Position numbers and translations under genes: made by a program. Below, piece by piece: positions 44,655-53,327 of a DNA stretch of 64,000 bases; position 1 is the stretch's first letter, and every line of letters starts with the position of its first letter. The notes under the pieces were generated by a model, which worked only from the letters and a program-made list of their open reading frames with translations, was not told the origin of the DNA and ran no database searches. The DNA is taken from contig NZ_HG938354.1 in the NCBI RefSeq assembly GCF_000731315.1, positions 682,001-746,000 on the forward strand. Direction: 5' to 3'. The DNA comes from Neorhizobium galegae bv. orientalis str. HAMBI 540. Lineage in GTDB: Bacteria; Pseudomonadota; Alphaproteobacteria; Rhizobiales; Rhizobiaceae.

Positions 44655-46208
44655 TCAGCGCGACGCCAGCTCCATTATCTTGACTTGATCGGCTTCTGCC
44701 CTGTCCAGAATGCCTGTGACCCGCCCCTCATGCAGCACGACGATGCGGTCACTCATGCCGAGCACCTCCGGCATCTCCGACGAGATCATGATGATCGCCA
44801 CACCTTGGCCCGCGAGCTGCGAGATCAGCCGGTGGATCTCGGCCTTGGCGCCGACATCTATGCCGCGGGTGGGTTCGTCGAGGATCAGGATCTTCGGATT
44901 GGTCATCAGCCAGCGACAGATCAGCACCTTCTGCTGGTTGCCACCCGACAGGTTGATGATCGGCTCCCGCATGTCGGGCGTGCGGACCCTGAGACGGTTG
45001 GCCATGTCGGTGGCCGCCTTCCGCAGCTTTTCCTGCTGTACGAAACCGAGCTGCACATAGCGCTTTTGCAGCACCGCCATCTGCGCGTTTTCCTGGATGT
45101 CGAGCAGCAGGAAACAGCCGGTCTCCTTTCGATCCTCCGTCAGAAACGCCATGCCGTGCGCCATGGCGACGGACGGCGAGGAGACGGTCAATTGCTTGCC
45201 GAAGAGCTCGATCGTCCCGGAACTTGCAGGGGTCACGCCGAAGATCGTCTCCGCGACGTTGGACCGGCCCGAGCCGACGAGGCCGGCAAAGCCGAGGATC
45301 TCGCCTGCCCGGAGATCGAAGGACACGTCGCGGAAGACGCCGGTCAGCGTCAGCCCTTTTACCGACAGCACGACGTCGCCGATCTGCGCCGGTTCTTTCG
45401 GGAACATCTGGGTGATCTCGCGCCCGACCATCATGCGGATGATGTCTTCGCGGGTCACCTCCGAGGAGTTGCAGGTCGCAACGTACTTGCCGTCGCGAAA
45501 GACGGAGAACTCGTCGGCGATCTCGAAGAGTTCGTTCATCTTGTGGGTGATGTAGATGATGCCCTTTCCTTCCTCGCGAAGGGAGCGGATGATCCGGAAG
45601 AGGTGGTTCACCTCCCTCTCGGTGAGGGCAGATGTCGGTTCGTCCATGATGAGGACATCGGAATCGAAGGATACGGCCTTGGCGATCTCGACCATCTGGC
45701 GGTTGGCCACGCTGAGCTTGCCGACCTTGATTTCCGGATCGATCTCGATCCCGAGGCGCTCAAACAGCGCGTCCGTCCGGCGGTTCATTTCGGCATGGTC
45801 CACGATACCGAAACGCCCGAGCGGTTCACGACCGATCCAGATGTTTTCCGACACGGTCATGGGCGCCATTAGATTCAGCTCCTGATGGATCATCGCGATT
45901 CCGTTCTGAAGCGCGTCGAGCGGATTCTTGAGGCGGATATCGACGCCACGCAGTTTGAATGAGCCACTGTCGGGCGTGTAGATGCCCGCGAGGATCTTCA
46001 TCAGCGTCGACTTGCCGGCGCCGTTCTCGCCCATGAGGGCATGCACCGTCCCGCGTTTCAGCTTCAGCTGCACGTTGTCCAGGGCAACGACCCCTGGAAA
46101 TTCCTTGCGCACGTCCTCGACTTCCAGAAGATATTTGCTGCCCGGGACAGCGCCGCTCCTGCGAACGGCCTCCATGGTCTGCGGACTGATGATGCGTTCA
46201 GCCGACAT
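44655..46208 (-). CDS. Sugar ABC transporter ATP-binding protein (duplicated cassette)
   Basis: 517 residues from ATG 46208 (AGGAGGA upstream). Two ABC domains: the first with GENGAGKST and [21 protein letters not shown], the second with the degenerate Walker [10 protein letters not shown] and [15 protein letters not shown] followed by [13 protein letters not shown]. This is the RbsA/MglA/XylG type. The start lies after a hairpin (46231-46258) behind the binding-protein gene. It powers uptake of a pentose, hexose or inositol-like sugar. Confidence 0.95.
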   Translation of the reverse strand: MSAERIISPQTMEAVRRSGAVPGSKYLLEVEDVRKEFPGVVALDNVQLKLKRGTVHALMGENGAGKSTLMKILAGIYTPDSGSFKLRGVDIRLKNPLDALQNGIAMIHQELNLMAPMTVSENIWIGREPLGRFGIVDHAEMNRRTDALFERLGIEIDPEIKVGKLSVANRQMVEIAKAVSFDSDVLIMDEPTSALTEREVNHLFRIIRSLREEGKGIIYITHKMNELFEIADEFSVFRDGKYVATCNSSEVTREDIIRMMVGREITQMFPKEPAQIGDVVLSVKGLTLTGVFRDVSFDLRAGEILGFAGLVGSGRSNVAETIFGVTPASSGTIELFGKQLTVSSPSVAMAHGMAFLTEDRKETGCFLLLDIQENAQMAVLQKRYVQLGFVQQEKLRKAATDMANRLRVRTPDMREPIINLSGGNQQKVLICRWLMTNPKILILDEPTRGIDVGAKAEIHRLISQLAGQGVAIIMISSEMPEVLGMSDRIVVLHEGRVTGILDRAEADQVKIMELASR

Positions 46209-46230
46209 GGTGGTCCTCCTCCACGAGAGT

Positions 46231-46258
46231 GATCCGCTGCCTCGCAAGACAGCGGATC
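46231..46258 (-). promoter_or_regulatory. Intercistronic hairpin behind the sugar-binding-protein gene
   Basis: GATCCGCTG (46231-46239) and CAGCGGATC (46250-46258) are exact nine-base inverses around a ten-base loop, between the binding-protein stop (46272) and the ATPase start (46208). No T-run. Confidence 0.65.
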
Positions 46259-46271
46259 GGCCCATCCTCGG

Positions 46272-47195
46272 TCAATTCTTCGTCGTGAACTTGGTCATGT
46301 TTTCAGGCGTCACGAGCTGGAACGGGATCCAGACCTTGGCGTCCACTTTCTCACCCTTGGCGAGCTTTATGGCAGCGGCGACCGCACCCGAGCCCTGGCC
46401 GAAGGCATCCTGGAACACGGATACATCCAGATTGCCTGCCTTCATGTAGGCAAGTGCTTCCTGGGTGGCATCGATGCCCGCTACGACCACGTCTTTCATA
46501 TTCCAGCCGGCGGATTTCATGGCGTTGATCGCGCCAATCGCCATGTTGTCGTTGTTGGCGATGACAGCCACCGGCTTGTGACCGGCCGCGATCCAGTTGG
46601 TCATCAGGTCCTGAGCCTTGACCGGATCCCACACGGCCGTCTGCTGGTCGAGGATCTTGATGCCCTTGCAGTCCGGCGTCGCGATCACGTCGTGGATGTC
46701 CTTCGTGCGCTGGACGGCAGCCTGGTTGGCAAGATCGCCGACCATGACAAGGATATCGCCCTTGCCGCCCAGGATGCGACATACTTCCTTGGTCTGCAGC
46801 GTGCCGGACTGAACTTCGTCGGAGGCGACGAATGCCCCCTTGGGGCCAAGCTTGTCCACGTCTGCCGGCATCCGGTTGACGTAGACGATCGGGATCCCGG
46901 CATCGTTCGCCAGCTTCGTCATCGGCGCCGTTGCCGTGGTGTCGACGGCATTGACGATGATCGCATCGACCTTCGAGGCGATGAAGTTCTGGATCTGGGA
47001 TAGCTGCTTCTGAACGTCGTCATCCGCGATCTCGATCTGGACCGGCTGCTTTGCATCGGCCGCAGACTTCTCGATACCCTTGCGCAGAACGGTCAGGAAC
47101 GTGTCGGAATTGGCCATGGACACGCCAATATTGCCTGCATAAGCACTCGATGCCATCAGAACCCCGAGCACGGCACCCGCCAAAAATGTCTTCAT
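46272..47195 (-). CDS. Sugar-binding protein of the ABC importer (RbsB/MocB-like)
   Basis: 307 residues with a signal peptide ending near SSAYAGNIG. Type-I periplasmic fold: GVSMANSDTFLTVLRKGIEK, then DAIIVNAVDTTATAPMTKLAND, VGDLANQAAVQRTKDIHDVI, and AVIANNDNMAIGAINAMKSAG. GAGGAGG precedes the ATG at 47195. It is the receptor of the sugar importer. Its relation to the rhizopine-type cluster makes an inositol derivative the best guess, but the ligand is not fixed by sequence. Confidence 0.93.
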   Translation of the reverse strand: MKTFLAGAVLGVLMASSAYAGNIGVSMANSDTFLTVLRKGIEKSAADAKQPVQIEIADDDVQKQLSQIQNFIASKVDAIIVNAVDTTATAPMTKLANDAGIPIVYVNRMPADVDKLGPKGAFVASDEVQSGTLQTKEVCRILGGKGDILVMVGDLANQAAVQRTKDIHDVIATPDCKGIKILDQQTAVWDPVKAQDLMTNWIAAGHKPVAVIANNDNMAIGAINAMKSAGWNMKDVVVAGIDATQEALAYMKAGNLDVSVFQDAFGQGSGAVAAAIKLAKGEKVDAKVWIPFQLVTPENMTKFTTKN

Positions 47196-47307
47196 CTCTT
47201 CCTCCTCTGAAACGGTGCCCGGCGAACACCTCAAAAAGCCGGTCGCCTCCTCCCCGAAGGCAATCTCAAGAACCGGTCCGGTCACTGCCACCGGATCGGT
47301 GAAGACG

Positions 47308-48120
47308 TCAAAGTCTGTCCCGGATCAGGTCCATGCTATTGCGGATCATCGCTTGCGGATCGCTCGATGCGTGAACGGATGACGCGAACGGTTCGAACGA
47401 GAACGGGCCGGGATAACCAGCATCGACGAGCGCACGGATTTGACCGATATTGTCCAGCCGGTCCCGTGCCGTCACCATCACGCGATGCGGGTCGCGCATG
47501 GCGTCGATGCTGACCTCCTGGTCATCGACGCCTGAAATGTGCACCAGCCCCGTCAAATCCGGAAATATATCCGGCTCGCTAGCCAGCACGTGGTGGAAAG
47601 TGTCATGAACCAGCTTGAAGCTTTGGCGGCCATCGATCGCGGCAATTGCTTCCGCTGCTTCTTTCTTGGAGCGAAGCGAGCAGATCTGGAAACCGAGCGG
47701 CTCCACGAGTCCGATGAGGTTATTGTCCTGCAGGATAGGTTTCAGTGCCTTGAGCGCAACGCGCAAATTCCCCTGACGCTCTCCCTCCAGCCTGCCGCTT
47801 CCATCGTTGACGGGCACGAGAACCAGAGCTTTTGCGCCGCAGGCAGCAGCATAGGCGGCCAGTTCCCTGGCTTCCGCTTCCCGTTCCAGCGTCCATTCGT
47901 TGAAGCGCTGCAGGGCATTGATCGAAATGATTTCGGTTCGGTGCGCCTTTGCCAGGTCGCCGACCGTCTCAGGTGAAGTCCCGTCGAGCATGGCATTACC
48001 CGCAAGATCGTTGCGGATTTCGAATTGCCGAACACCGAGCGATATGCCCAGTTCGAAAAAAGCGCCGAGCGGCATGTGTGGCGCAACCATGTGGTTGAGC
48101 GCGAAGGTAAGCGCGGCCAT
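47308..48120 (-). CDS. TIM-barrel sugar isomerase/epimerase (IolI/MocC-like)
   Basis: 270 residues of the xylose-isomerase-like TIM barrel (AP endonuclease 2 superfamily). IolI-like features are ISLGVRQFEIRNDLAGN, ISINALQRFNEW, ALVLVPVND, LVEPLGFQ (metal Glu), KLVHDTFHH (Asp, His, His) and VHISGVDD. IolI isomerises 2-keto-inositols; MocC of rhizopine catabolism is of the same fold. ATG 48120 has GGGAGA upstream; a longer frame to 48180 is unlikely. It is the first gene of the sugar operon, 156 bases from the LacI gene that precedes it. Confidence 0.88.
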   Translation of the reverse strand: MAALTFALNHMVAPHMPLGAFFELGISLGVRQFEIRNDLAGNAMLDGTSPETVGDLAKAHRTEIISINALQRFNEWTLEREAEARELAAYAAACGAKALVLVPVNDGSGRLEGERQGNLRVALKALKPILQDNNLIGLVEPLGFQICSLRSKKEAAEAIAAIDGRQSFKLVHDTFHHVLASEPDIFPDLTGLVHISGVDDQEVSIDAMRDPHRVMVTARDRLDNIGQIRALVDAGYPGPFSFEPFASSVHASSDPQAMIRNSMDLIRDRL

Positions 48121-48223
48121 GAGTTCTCCCGAAGTTTGGCGCGGCCGGCTTTCCTCCTCCGTCCCGCCAAACGAAGTCATCAGGTTTCGTGGCGTTCGTC
48201 AAAGAAGAAATAGCAACATTCTA

Positions 48224-48237
48224 TTTCATTCATGAAA
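48224..48237. promoter_or_regulatory. Candidate operator TTTCAT-TC-ATGAAA upstream of the sugar operon
   Basis: A perfect six-base inverted repeat (48224-48229 and 48232-48237) in the AT-rich gap between the LacI gene and the isomerase gene. Position fits an operator or promoter element; the sequence lacks the central CG of classical LacI operators. Confidence 0.4.
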
Positions 48238-48277
48238 GAATTTGAGGATTGTTATGATGGTTTTCCATCATCGCGGC

Positions 48278-49309
48278 TCAGATATTTTCCGGCACGTAAA
48301 TTTCGAGCGGCAGGAAAGTCTGGCCTGGCGCCGTCGCGGGACCGGTATCCACCGCCTCGACCATTAGCTGGACGAGTTCGCGGCACAGATTGGCAAGCGG
48401 TGTCGCAATCGCCATGGTCACGATCTCATCGGCCAGCGCTGCGCGGGAAATTGGCGTCAGTTCGTTGACGACGATAACGTGCTTGCCGCCGAGCTTTTCT
48501 TCCCGGATGGCGGAGATGGCGCCTTCCATTCCGCCGCCGGCAACATAGAAACCCACAAGATCCGGATGGCGGTGCAGCAGATCCAGCGTGGCTTCATGGG
48601 TGATTTCAACCGTTTCCAGGTTCACCAGCGTGTCCAGAACCTCGAAGTCGGGAGCGTGTTCGCGGAAGTAGGACCGAAAGCCGATCTCGCGTAATTCGTG
48701 ACCGTGAAAGCGGTGACTACCGACGAAAACAGCCACCTTCCCCGGGTTTTTCGCAGCCTTCGCGATCATCCAGGCTGCCGTTCGACCGGCCTTGCGGTTA
48801 TTGAGCCCGACATAGCCCTCGCGGATGCCGGAGGCGAAATCAGACAGGAGTGAGAATACCGGGATGCCCCTTGCCTTCAGTTCCTCCGCTGTCACCGTCA
48901 GGGCTGGGTAGTCCGGGGATGTCATGGCGACCGCCTGATTCCTGGCGCCGACCTCTTTCAGCTTGTCGGCCAGTTCGCTCGGTGTCTGGTTGGCGCAGAA
49001 TTCGATCTGGGCCACGCCGCGAATGCAGGGATGATTCTGGACGGCGATCTCCAGCTCCCGCTTGAAGCTCTGGTAAAAATGGTGGTTGGGCTTCTGCAGG
49101 ATGAAGCCCAACCGGTATTGCGGCAGCCCCTCGAACACTCGCTGCCGCAGCAATCCGACGGCATGGAAGCCAATCTCGTTTGCCGCGTCATAGACGCGCC
49201 GCGCCGTGTCCTCGCGCACCTTGTGCCGCCCGTTCAGCACGCGGTCCACGGTTGCGACGCTCACTCCCGCAGTCTTGGCCAGATCCGCGATCGTCGGTCT
49301 TGATCCCAT
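48278..49309 (-). CDS. LacI-family transcriptional regulator
   Basis: 343 residues from ATG 49309 (AGGAGGA upstream). The HTH is TIADLAKTAGVSVATVDRVLNG with the hinge YDAANEIGFHAVGLL, followed by a periplasmic-binding-protein-like effector domain (RLGFILQKPNHHFYQS, TSPDYPALTVTAEELKARGIPVFSLLSD, YVAGGGMEGAISAI). It stands between the sugar operon and the divergent mocDEF-type genes, so it can control both. The effector is probably the imported sugar. Confidence 0.94.
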   Translation of the reverse strand: MGSRPTIADLAKTAGVSVATVDRVLNGRHKVREDTARRVYDAANEIGFHAVGLLRQRVFEGLPQYRLGFILQKPNHHFYQSFKRELEIAVQNHPCIRGVAQIEFCANQTPSELADKLKEVGARNQAVAMTSPDYPALTVTAEELKARGIPVFSLLSDFASGIREGYVGLNNRKAGRTAAWMIAKAAKNPGKVAVFVGSHRFHGHELREIGFRSYFREHAPDFEVLDTLVNLETVEITHEATLDLLHRHPDLVGFYVAGGGMEGAISAIREEKLGGKHVIVVNELTPISRAALADEIVTMAIATPLANLCRELVQLMVEAVDTGPATAPGQTFLPLEIYVPENI

Positions 49310-49335
49310 CTGTTCCTCCTTCAAGTGAGACCTTT

Positions 49336-49363
49336 CTATCATGGAGTAAATCAAGAATGATAG
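49336..49363. promoter_or_regulatory. Inverted repeat CTATCAT-N14-ATGATAG between the LacI and MocD genes
   Basis: Seven-base arms at 49336-49342 and 49357-49363. A further TGATAGA follows at 49369-49375, giving a direct repeat. It lies 27 bases upstream of the LacI start and 119 bases before the desaturase-like gene; a plausible operator region. Confidence 0.45.
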
Positions 49364-49481
49364 ACTTTGATAGAATATATCATGCGTGGATTGTGATCTG
49401 TCAGAACAACGATAATCCTCAAGATCAGATTCCATGCGACGCCTTTGATGGCGACCGCATCGAAACCGATGGAGGAGATCG

Positions 49482-50573
49482 ATGGCGAGGACGGCGGCAA
49501 AGCGTGACTACAGCCTGCTTGGGCGCGATGCGCAGGCGGCGGTGGCCAACGGGCTCGCGGCAGCGCAGTGGTATCATACCGAGGTGCCGCGCAAGCAGAT
49601 GAAGGAATTGATGAAGCGGGAGGATGGGCCAGCCCTCCGGGACACGGCGATCTGGCTCGGCTGCTTGGTCGTATTTGCAGGGCTTGGCATCTATTTCTGG
49701 GGCAGCCTCTGGGCGATCCCTTTCTTCCTCGCCTACGGCGTGTTCTACGGGTCCGCCTCGGACAGCCGCTGGCATGAATGCGGTCATGGCACGGCGTTCA
49801 AGACGATGTGGATGAACAACCTTGTCTACCAGATCGCCTGTTTCATGATCATGCGCAATCCGGTGACCTGGCGCTGGAGCCATACCCGGCACCACACCGA
49901 TACGGTTATTGTCGGCCGGGATCCGGAAATCGCGGTGATGCGTCCGCCGGATCTCCTGCGGCTGATCCTCAATTTGTTCGGCCTGCTGGATGCCTGGCAT
50001 GCGGTGATCGACATGGTCCGCAACGCGTTTGGCGTCATCAGCGCCGAAGAGAAGATCATTATTCCGGAGACGGAGCAGTCGAAGGCGATCCGCGTCGCGC
50101 GCATCTGGCTCGCGATCTATGTGGCGACCGTCGCACTCGCGGTCGGCCTGAATTCGATCCTGCCTCTGGTGCTGATCGGCATGCCGCGCCTTTATGGTGC
50201 CTGGCACCATGTCATGACCGGCCTGTTGCAGCATGGCGGCCTTGCCGACAACGTCATCGACCACCGGCTAAACAGCCGCACGGTCTACATGAACCCGATC
50301 AGTCGCTTCATTTACTGGAACATGAACTATCACGTGGAGCATCACATGTTCCCGATGGTGCCCTATCACGCGCTGCCGAAGCTGCACGCGATGATCAAGG
50401 ACGATCTGCCGGCACCGAACCCGTCGATCCTCGACGGTTATCGCGAGATGATCCCGGCCTTCCTGCGCCAGCTCCGGAACGAGGATTACTTCCTGAGGCG
50501 CGAGTTGCCACCGACGGCAAAGCCCTATCGCGAAGACTTCCACAGCGACGCCATGGCGCCAGCGGCGGAGTGA
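49482..50573 (+). CDS. mocD: Membrane di-iron oxygenase/desaturase (MocD-like)
   Basis: 363 residues. Three histidine boxes of membrane fatty-acid-desaturase-type oxygenases are present: HECGH (about residue 102), HTRHH (about 143) and HVEHH (about 287). Membrane helices lie around 55-90, 115-125, 165 and 205-230. In rhizopine catabolism of S. meliloti L5-30, MocD, a desaturase-like hydrocarbon oxygenase, acts with MocE and MocF. The order of genes here is the same: D-E-F. GGAGGAGA precedes the ATG at 49482. I infer that it oxidises an O- or N-methyl group; the symbol is by synteny and family. Confidence 0.88.
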   Translation: MARTAAKRDYSLLGRDAQAAVANGLAAAQWYHTEVPRKQMKELMKREDGPALRDTAIWLGCLVVFAGLGIYFWGSLWAIPFFLAYGVFYGSASDSRWHECGHGTAFKTMWMNNLVYQIACFMIMRNPVTWRWSHTRHHTDTVIVGRDPEIAVMRPPDLLRLILNLFGLLDAWHAVIDMVRNAFGVISAEEKIIIPETEQSKAIRVARIWLAIYVATVALAVGLNSILPLVLIGMPRLYGAWHHVMTGLLQHGGLADNVIDHRLNSRTVYMNPISRFIYWNMNYHVEHHMFPMVPYHALPKLHAMIKDDLPAPNPSILDGYREMIPAFLRQLRNEDYFLRRELPPTAKPYREDFHSDAMAPAAE

Positions 50574-50619
50574 CGCCGGCGTCCGACAAAAACAAGCCAT
50601 AAAGGGGGAGGAGAGCCCG

Positions 50620-50934
50620 ATGAGCACCTGGATCGACGTCTGCGACAAGGACGAGATCGACGAAGAGGATGTCATCCGCTTCGATCACGACGGCAAGAGC
50701 TACGCCATCTATCGCAGCCCGGAAGACAGTTTCCACGCGACCGATGGACATTGCACGCACGAGAATGTTCATCTGGCCGATGGTCTGGTGATGGACGACA
50801 TCATCGAATGTCCGAAGCACAACGGCCGCTTCAACTACAAGACCGGCCAAGCCAAGGGCGCCCCCGTCTGCGTCAACCTCAAGACCTATGCGGTCAAGGT
50901 CGATGGTGGCCGCGTCTTCATCCAGGTCGGCTGA
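50620..50934 (+). CDS. mocE: Rieske-type 2Fe-2S ferredoxin (MocE-like)
   Basis: 104 residues. The cluster ligands are CTHENVHLADG (Cys, His) and ECPKHNGRF (Cys, His), the Rieske CxH...CxxH pattern. The remainder is a compact beta protein of MocE/NdmA-type small ferredoxins. AAGGGGGAGGAG precedes the ATG. It lies 46 bases after MocD and one base before MocF. Its job is to carry electrons from the reductase to the membrane oxygenase. Confidence 0.93.
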   Translation: MSTWIDVCDKDEIDEEDVIRFDHDGKSYAIYRSPEDSFHATDGHCTHENVHLADGLVMDDIIECPKHNGRFNYKTGQAKGAPVCVNLKTYAVKVDGGRVFIQVG

Positions 50935-50935
50935 G

Positions 50936-52156
50936 ATGGGTGACAAAGGCATGGTGATCGTCGGCGCCGGCGAAGCCGGCGTGCGGGCGGCCTTTGCCCT
51001 GCGGGAGCGGGGTTACCAGGGAACCGTCACGCTGATCGGCGACGAGCCGCATCTCCCCTACGAGCGTCCACCCCTGTCGAAGGGGGGCGAGGAAGCCGAG
51101 ACCGTCCGGGCGATCGTCGCAAACGAACGTTTTGCCGAGGCGGGGATCACCTTTCTGCGAGGCCATCGGGCTATCTCGGTCGACCCGGCACGCCATGCGC
51201 TGCTATTGGAAGCCGGCGAAACGCTGTCCTACGAACGGCTGCTGCTTGCAACCGGCGCCGCACCGCGCCCGTTCCCCGGCATTGGCACGAGTGATCGCAT
51301 CCATGTGCTGCGGACCGTCGAGGACGCCTCCGCCATTCGTCGTCATATGCGGGGGGATGGCCGCTTGGCCATTCTCGGCGGTGGCTTCATCGGGCTCGAA
51401 CTGGCCGCGATGGGCCGGAAACTCGGGACGGCCGTCACCTTGTTTGAGGCGCAAGCGCGCGTGTTGATGCGCGGTGTTCCCGAAAAGCTCGCGCTCGCCT
51501 TGCAGGCACGGCACGCGGCAGAAGGCGTGGAACTCCTCTGCGGCGTGGGGATCGAGACCATCGCCGATGGCGAGAGCGGCGTTACCATCGGGTTCGCCGA
51601 TGGTCGCCAGATCAAGGTCGATGCGCTCGTGGTCGGGATCGGCGCCCAGCCCAACACCCGTCTTGCCGCAGAAGCAGGGCTTGCGATCGACAACGGCATT
51701 GCCGTCGACCGCCATCTGGCGACCAGCGATCGGCACATCTTCGCGGCCGGCGACTGCTGCTCCTTTCCCGTCACCGCCTATGGCGGCCGGCGCGTCCGGC
51801 TCGAATCCTGGCGCAACGCGCAGGAACAGGGCAGCGTCGCGGCGGCCAACATGCTGGGAGAGGCCGCATCCTTCGATGCGGTGCCCTGGTTCTGGTCGGA
51901 CCAATACGACCTGACGCTGCAGGTAGCCGGCTTGTCCGACGGCGCAACATCGACCATCGGCCGGACGCTGTCGCCGGAGGCCGAGATCCTGTTTCACCTC
52001 GATGCGGATGGGCGATTGCTGGCAGCCAGCGGACTTGGCCCCGGCGGTGCCGTTGCCCGCGACATTCGGCTTGCCGAGATGCTGATCGCCAGGGGCACGC
52101 GCCCCGATCGCGCGGCACTCGCCGATCCTTCCGTCAAACTGAAATCCCTTCTGTGA
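50936..52156 (+). CDS. mocF: Ferredoxin reductase, FAD/NAD(P)H-dependent (MocF-like)
   Basis: 406 residues. The FAD-binding GAGEAG (residues 9-14), ATGAAPRPF, the NAD(H)-binding GGGFIGLELA, and DRHIFAAGDCCSFP are as in putidaredoxin/rhodocoxin reductases. A C-terminal reductase domain ends in KLKSLL. The ATG at 50936 is one base after the ferredoxin stop. It passes electrons from NAD(P)H to MocE. Confidence 0.93.
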   Translation: MGDKGMVIVGAGEAGVRAAFALRERGYQGTVTLIGDEPHLPYERPPLSKGGEEAETVRAIVANERFAEAGITFLRGHRAISVDPARHALLLEAGETLSYERLLLATGAAPRPFPGIGTSDRIHVLRTVEDASAIRRHMRGDGRLAILGGGFIGLELAAMGRKLGTAVTLFEAQARVLMRGVPEKLALALQARHAAEGVELLCGVGIETIADGESGVTIGFADGRQIKVDALVVGIGAQPNTRLAAEAGLAIDNGIAVDRHLATSDRHIFAAGDCCSFPVTAYGGRRVRLESWRNAQEQGSVAAANMLGEAASFDAVPWFWSDQYDLTLQVAGLSDGATSTIGRTLSPEAEILFHLDADGRLLAASGLGPGGAVARDIRLAEMLIARGTRPDRAALADPSVKLKSLL

Positions 52157-52181
52157 GCGCGTGGCGCCAAAGGATGCACCG

Positions 52182-52976
52182 ATGAAATCCCACCGTCCCA
52201 CCGTTGCCGATATCCTGGCGCTCAAGGGCAAGCGCCAACTCAGCATGCTTCGTGTCGTCACGCTCGAGGAGGCGGAGGCCGCCGAGAGGGCCGGGATTGA
52301 AATGGTCTCCGTGCCGCCGGCGCTTCTGGGGCCTGCGTTTCGGGAGGTGGCGCCAAGTGTCTTTGCGGTGCCGGGGCTTGAATATGGCGACTTCGTCACG
52401 ACGGAGGAATATCTGCGGGCGGCCTTCAAAGCGATGCGCGCCGGTGGCGACGCCGTCTATTGCGCGGCGAGCCTCCGGATCATCCGAGGGCTCAGGGACG
52501 AGGGCATTCCCGTCTGCAGCCATGTCGGCCTCATTCCCTCGAAGGCAACCTGGACCGGTGGCTTCAAGGCGGTCGGCAAGACGGCCGACAGCGCGATGGC
52601 TATCTGGAATGCCGTCAAGGCCCTCGAGGAGGCTGGTGCCTTCGCCGCCGAAATCGAGGTGGTTCCCGCCGAAATTGCCTCGCTGATCAGCGCCCGGACG
52701 TCTCTCTTCATGATCTCGATGGGGGCGGGCGCCGGTTGCGACGCGCAATATCTCTTTGCCGATGACGTGCTCGGACAGAACCGCGGGCATGTGCCCCGAC
52801 ATGCGAAGACCTATCGCAACTTCGCTGCCGAATTCGACCGCCTGCAGCACGAGCGCATCGCAGCCTTCCGGGAATTCCGGCAGGACGTTGAGAGCGGAGC
52901 CTATCCGGCGGAGCCGCACAATGTCGGTGTGGCGGGCGAGGAACTTGCCCGTTTCCGCGATAGGATCAACGGCTGA
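52182..52976 (+). CDS. Ketopantoate hydroxymethyltransferase (PanB)-like protein with altered active site
   Basis: 264 residues, ATG 52182 with AAGGA upstream. The barrel follows PanB order: HVGLIPSKATWTGGFKAVGK is the PanB HLGLTPQ block, and AEIEVVPAEIASLIS, FMISMGAGAGCDAQYLFADD follow. The usual Mg2+ ligand segment (GDSLG) is MVSVPPA, the second Asp segment (ADLPF) is PGLEYGD, and the catalytic Lys/Glu (KIEGG) is CAAS. It therefore should not be ketopantoate synthase; a related condensation or aldolase reaction with a C1 donor is possible. It is 25 bases behind MocF in the same operon. Confidence 0.8.
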   Translation: MKSHRPTVADILALKGKRQLSMLRVVTLEEAEAAERAGIEMVSVPPALLGPAFREVAPSVFAVPGLEYGDFVTTEEYLRAAFKAMRAGGDAVYCAASLRIIRGLRDEGIPVCSHVGLIPSKATWTGGFKAVGKTADSAMAIWNAVKALEEAGAFAAEIEVVPAEIASLISARTSLFMISMGAGAGCDAQYLFADDVLGQNRGHVPRHAKTYRNFAAEFDRLQHERIAAFREFRQDVESGAYPAEPHNVGVAGEELARFRDRING

Positions 52977-52995
52977 CCAAGCCACAGGAGGTGGC

Positions 52996-53034
52996 ATGAA
53001 AGAGGCCGCGCCCGCTGAGAGAACGGATCACTGA
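52996..53034 (+). other. Thirteen-codon open frame with strong ribosome-binding site
   Basis: CAGGAGGTGGC is followed by ATG at 52996 and a frame of 12 residues (MKEAAPAERTDH) to TGA 53032-53034; another ATG follows at once at 53036. The strong site suggests that a gene once began here and was cut, consistent with the breakpoint at 53244-53327. Confidence 0.35.
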
Positions 53035-53243
53035 GATGCAGGTGATGATCGAGAGACAGTCACACTTCCAGCCTTTCGGCTTACCTTATTGGGGTTTCGC
53101 AGATCTCAATAAGGGAGTTGGAAGCATGACCGCTTCTTACAGCCACCTTGTTGTTGAGGACAGCAGCGGGAAGACGCTGAGATCCGACCAGGTGAAGAAC
53201 GATCGCCGTTGCTTTGCGGATTTCTCGCTCGCTATCGCCAGCG

Positions 53244-53327
53244 ATGACAGTGAATTTTCCCCTTTTTGGCGCGGGCCGCATCGGCCGGGCGCATGCCAAG
53301 GCGGTCAGCGCCAATCCGGATGCGCGG
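53244..53327 (+). pseudogene. 5' fragment of a Gfo/Idh/MocA-family dehydrogenase
   Basis: The first 28 codons read as the start of an inositol-2-dehydrogenase-type oxidoreductase, with the dinucleotide motif FGAGRIGRAHAKA. After residue 28 (NPDAR) the similarity stops abruptly and the frame carries unrelated sequence. This looks like a truncated mocA/iolG-type gene at a recombination junction. Confidence 0.6.
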
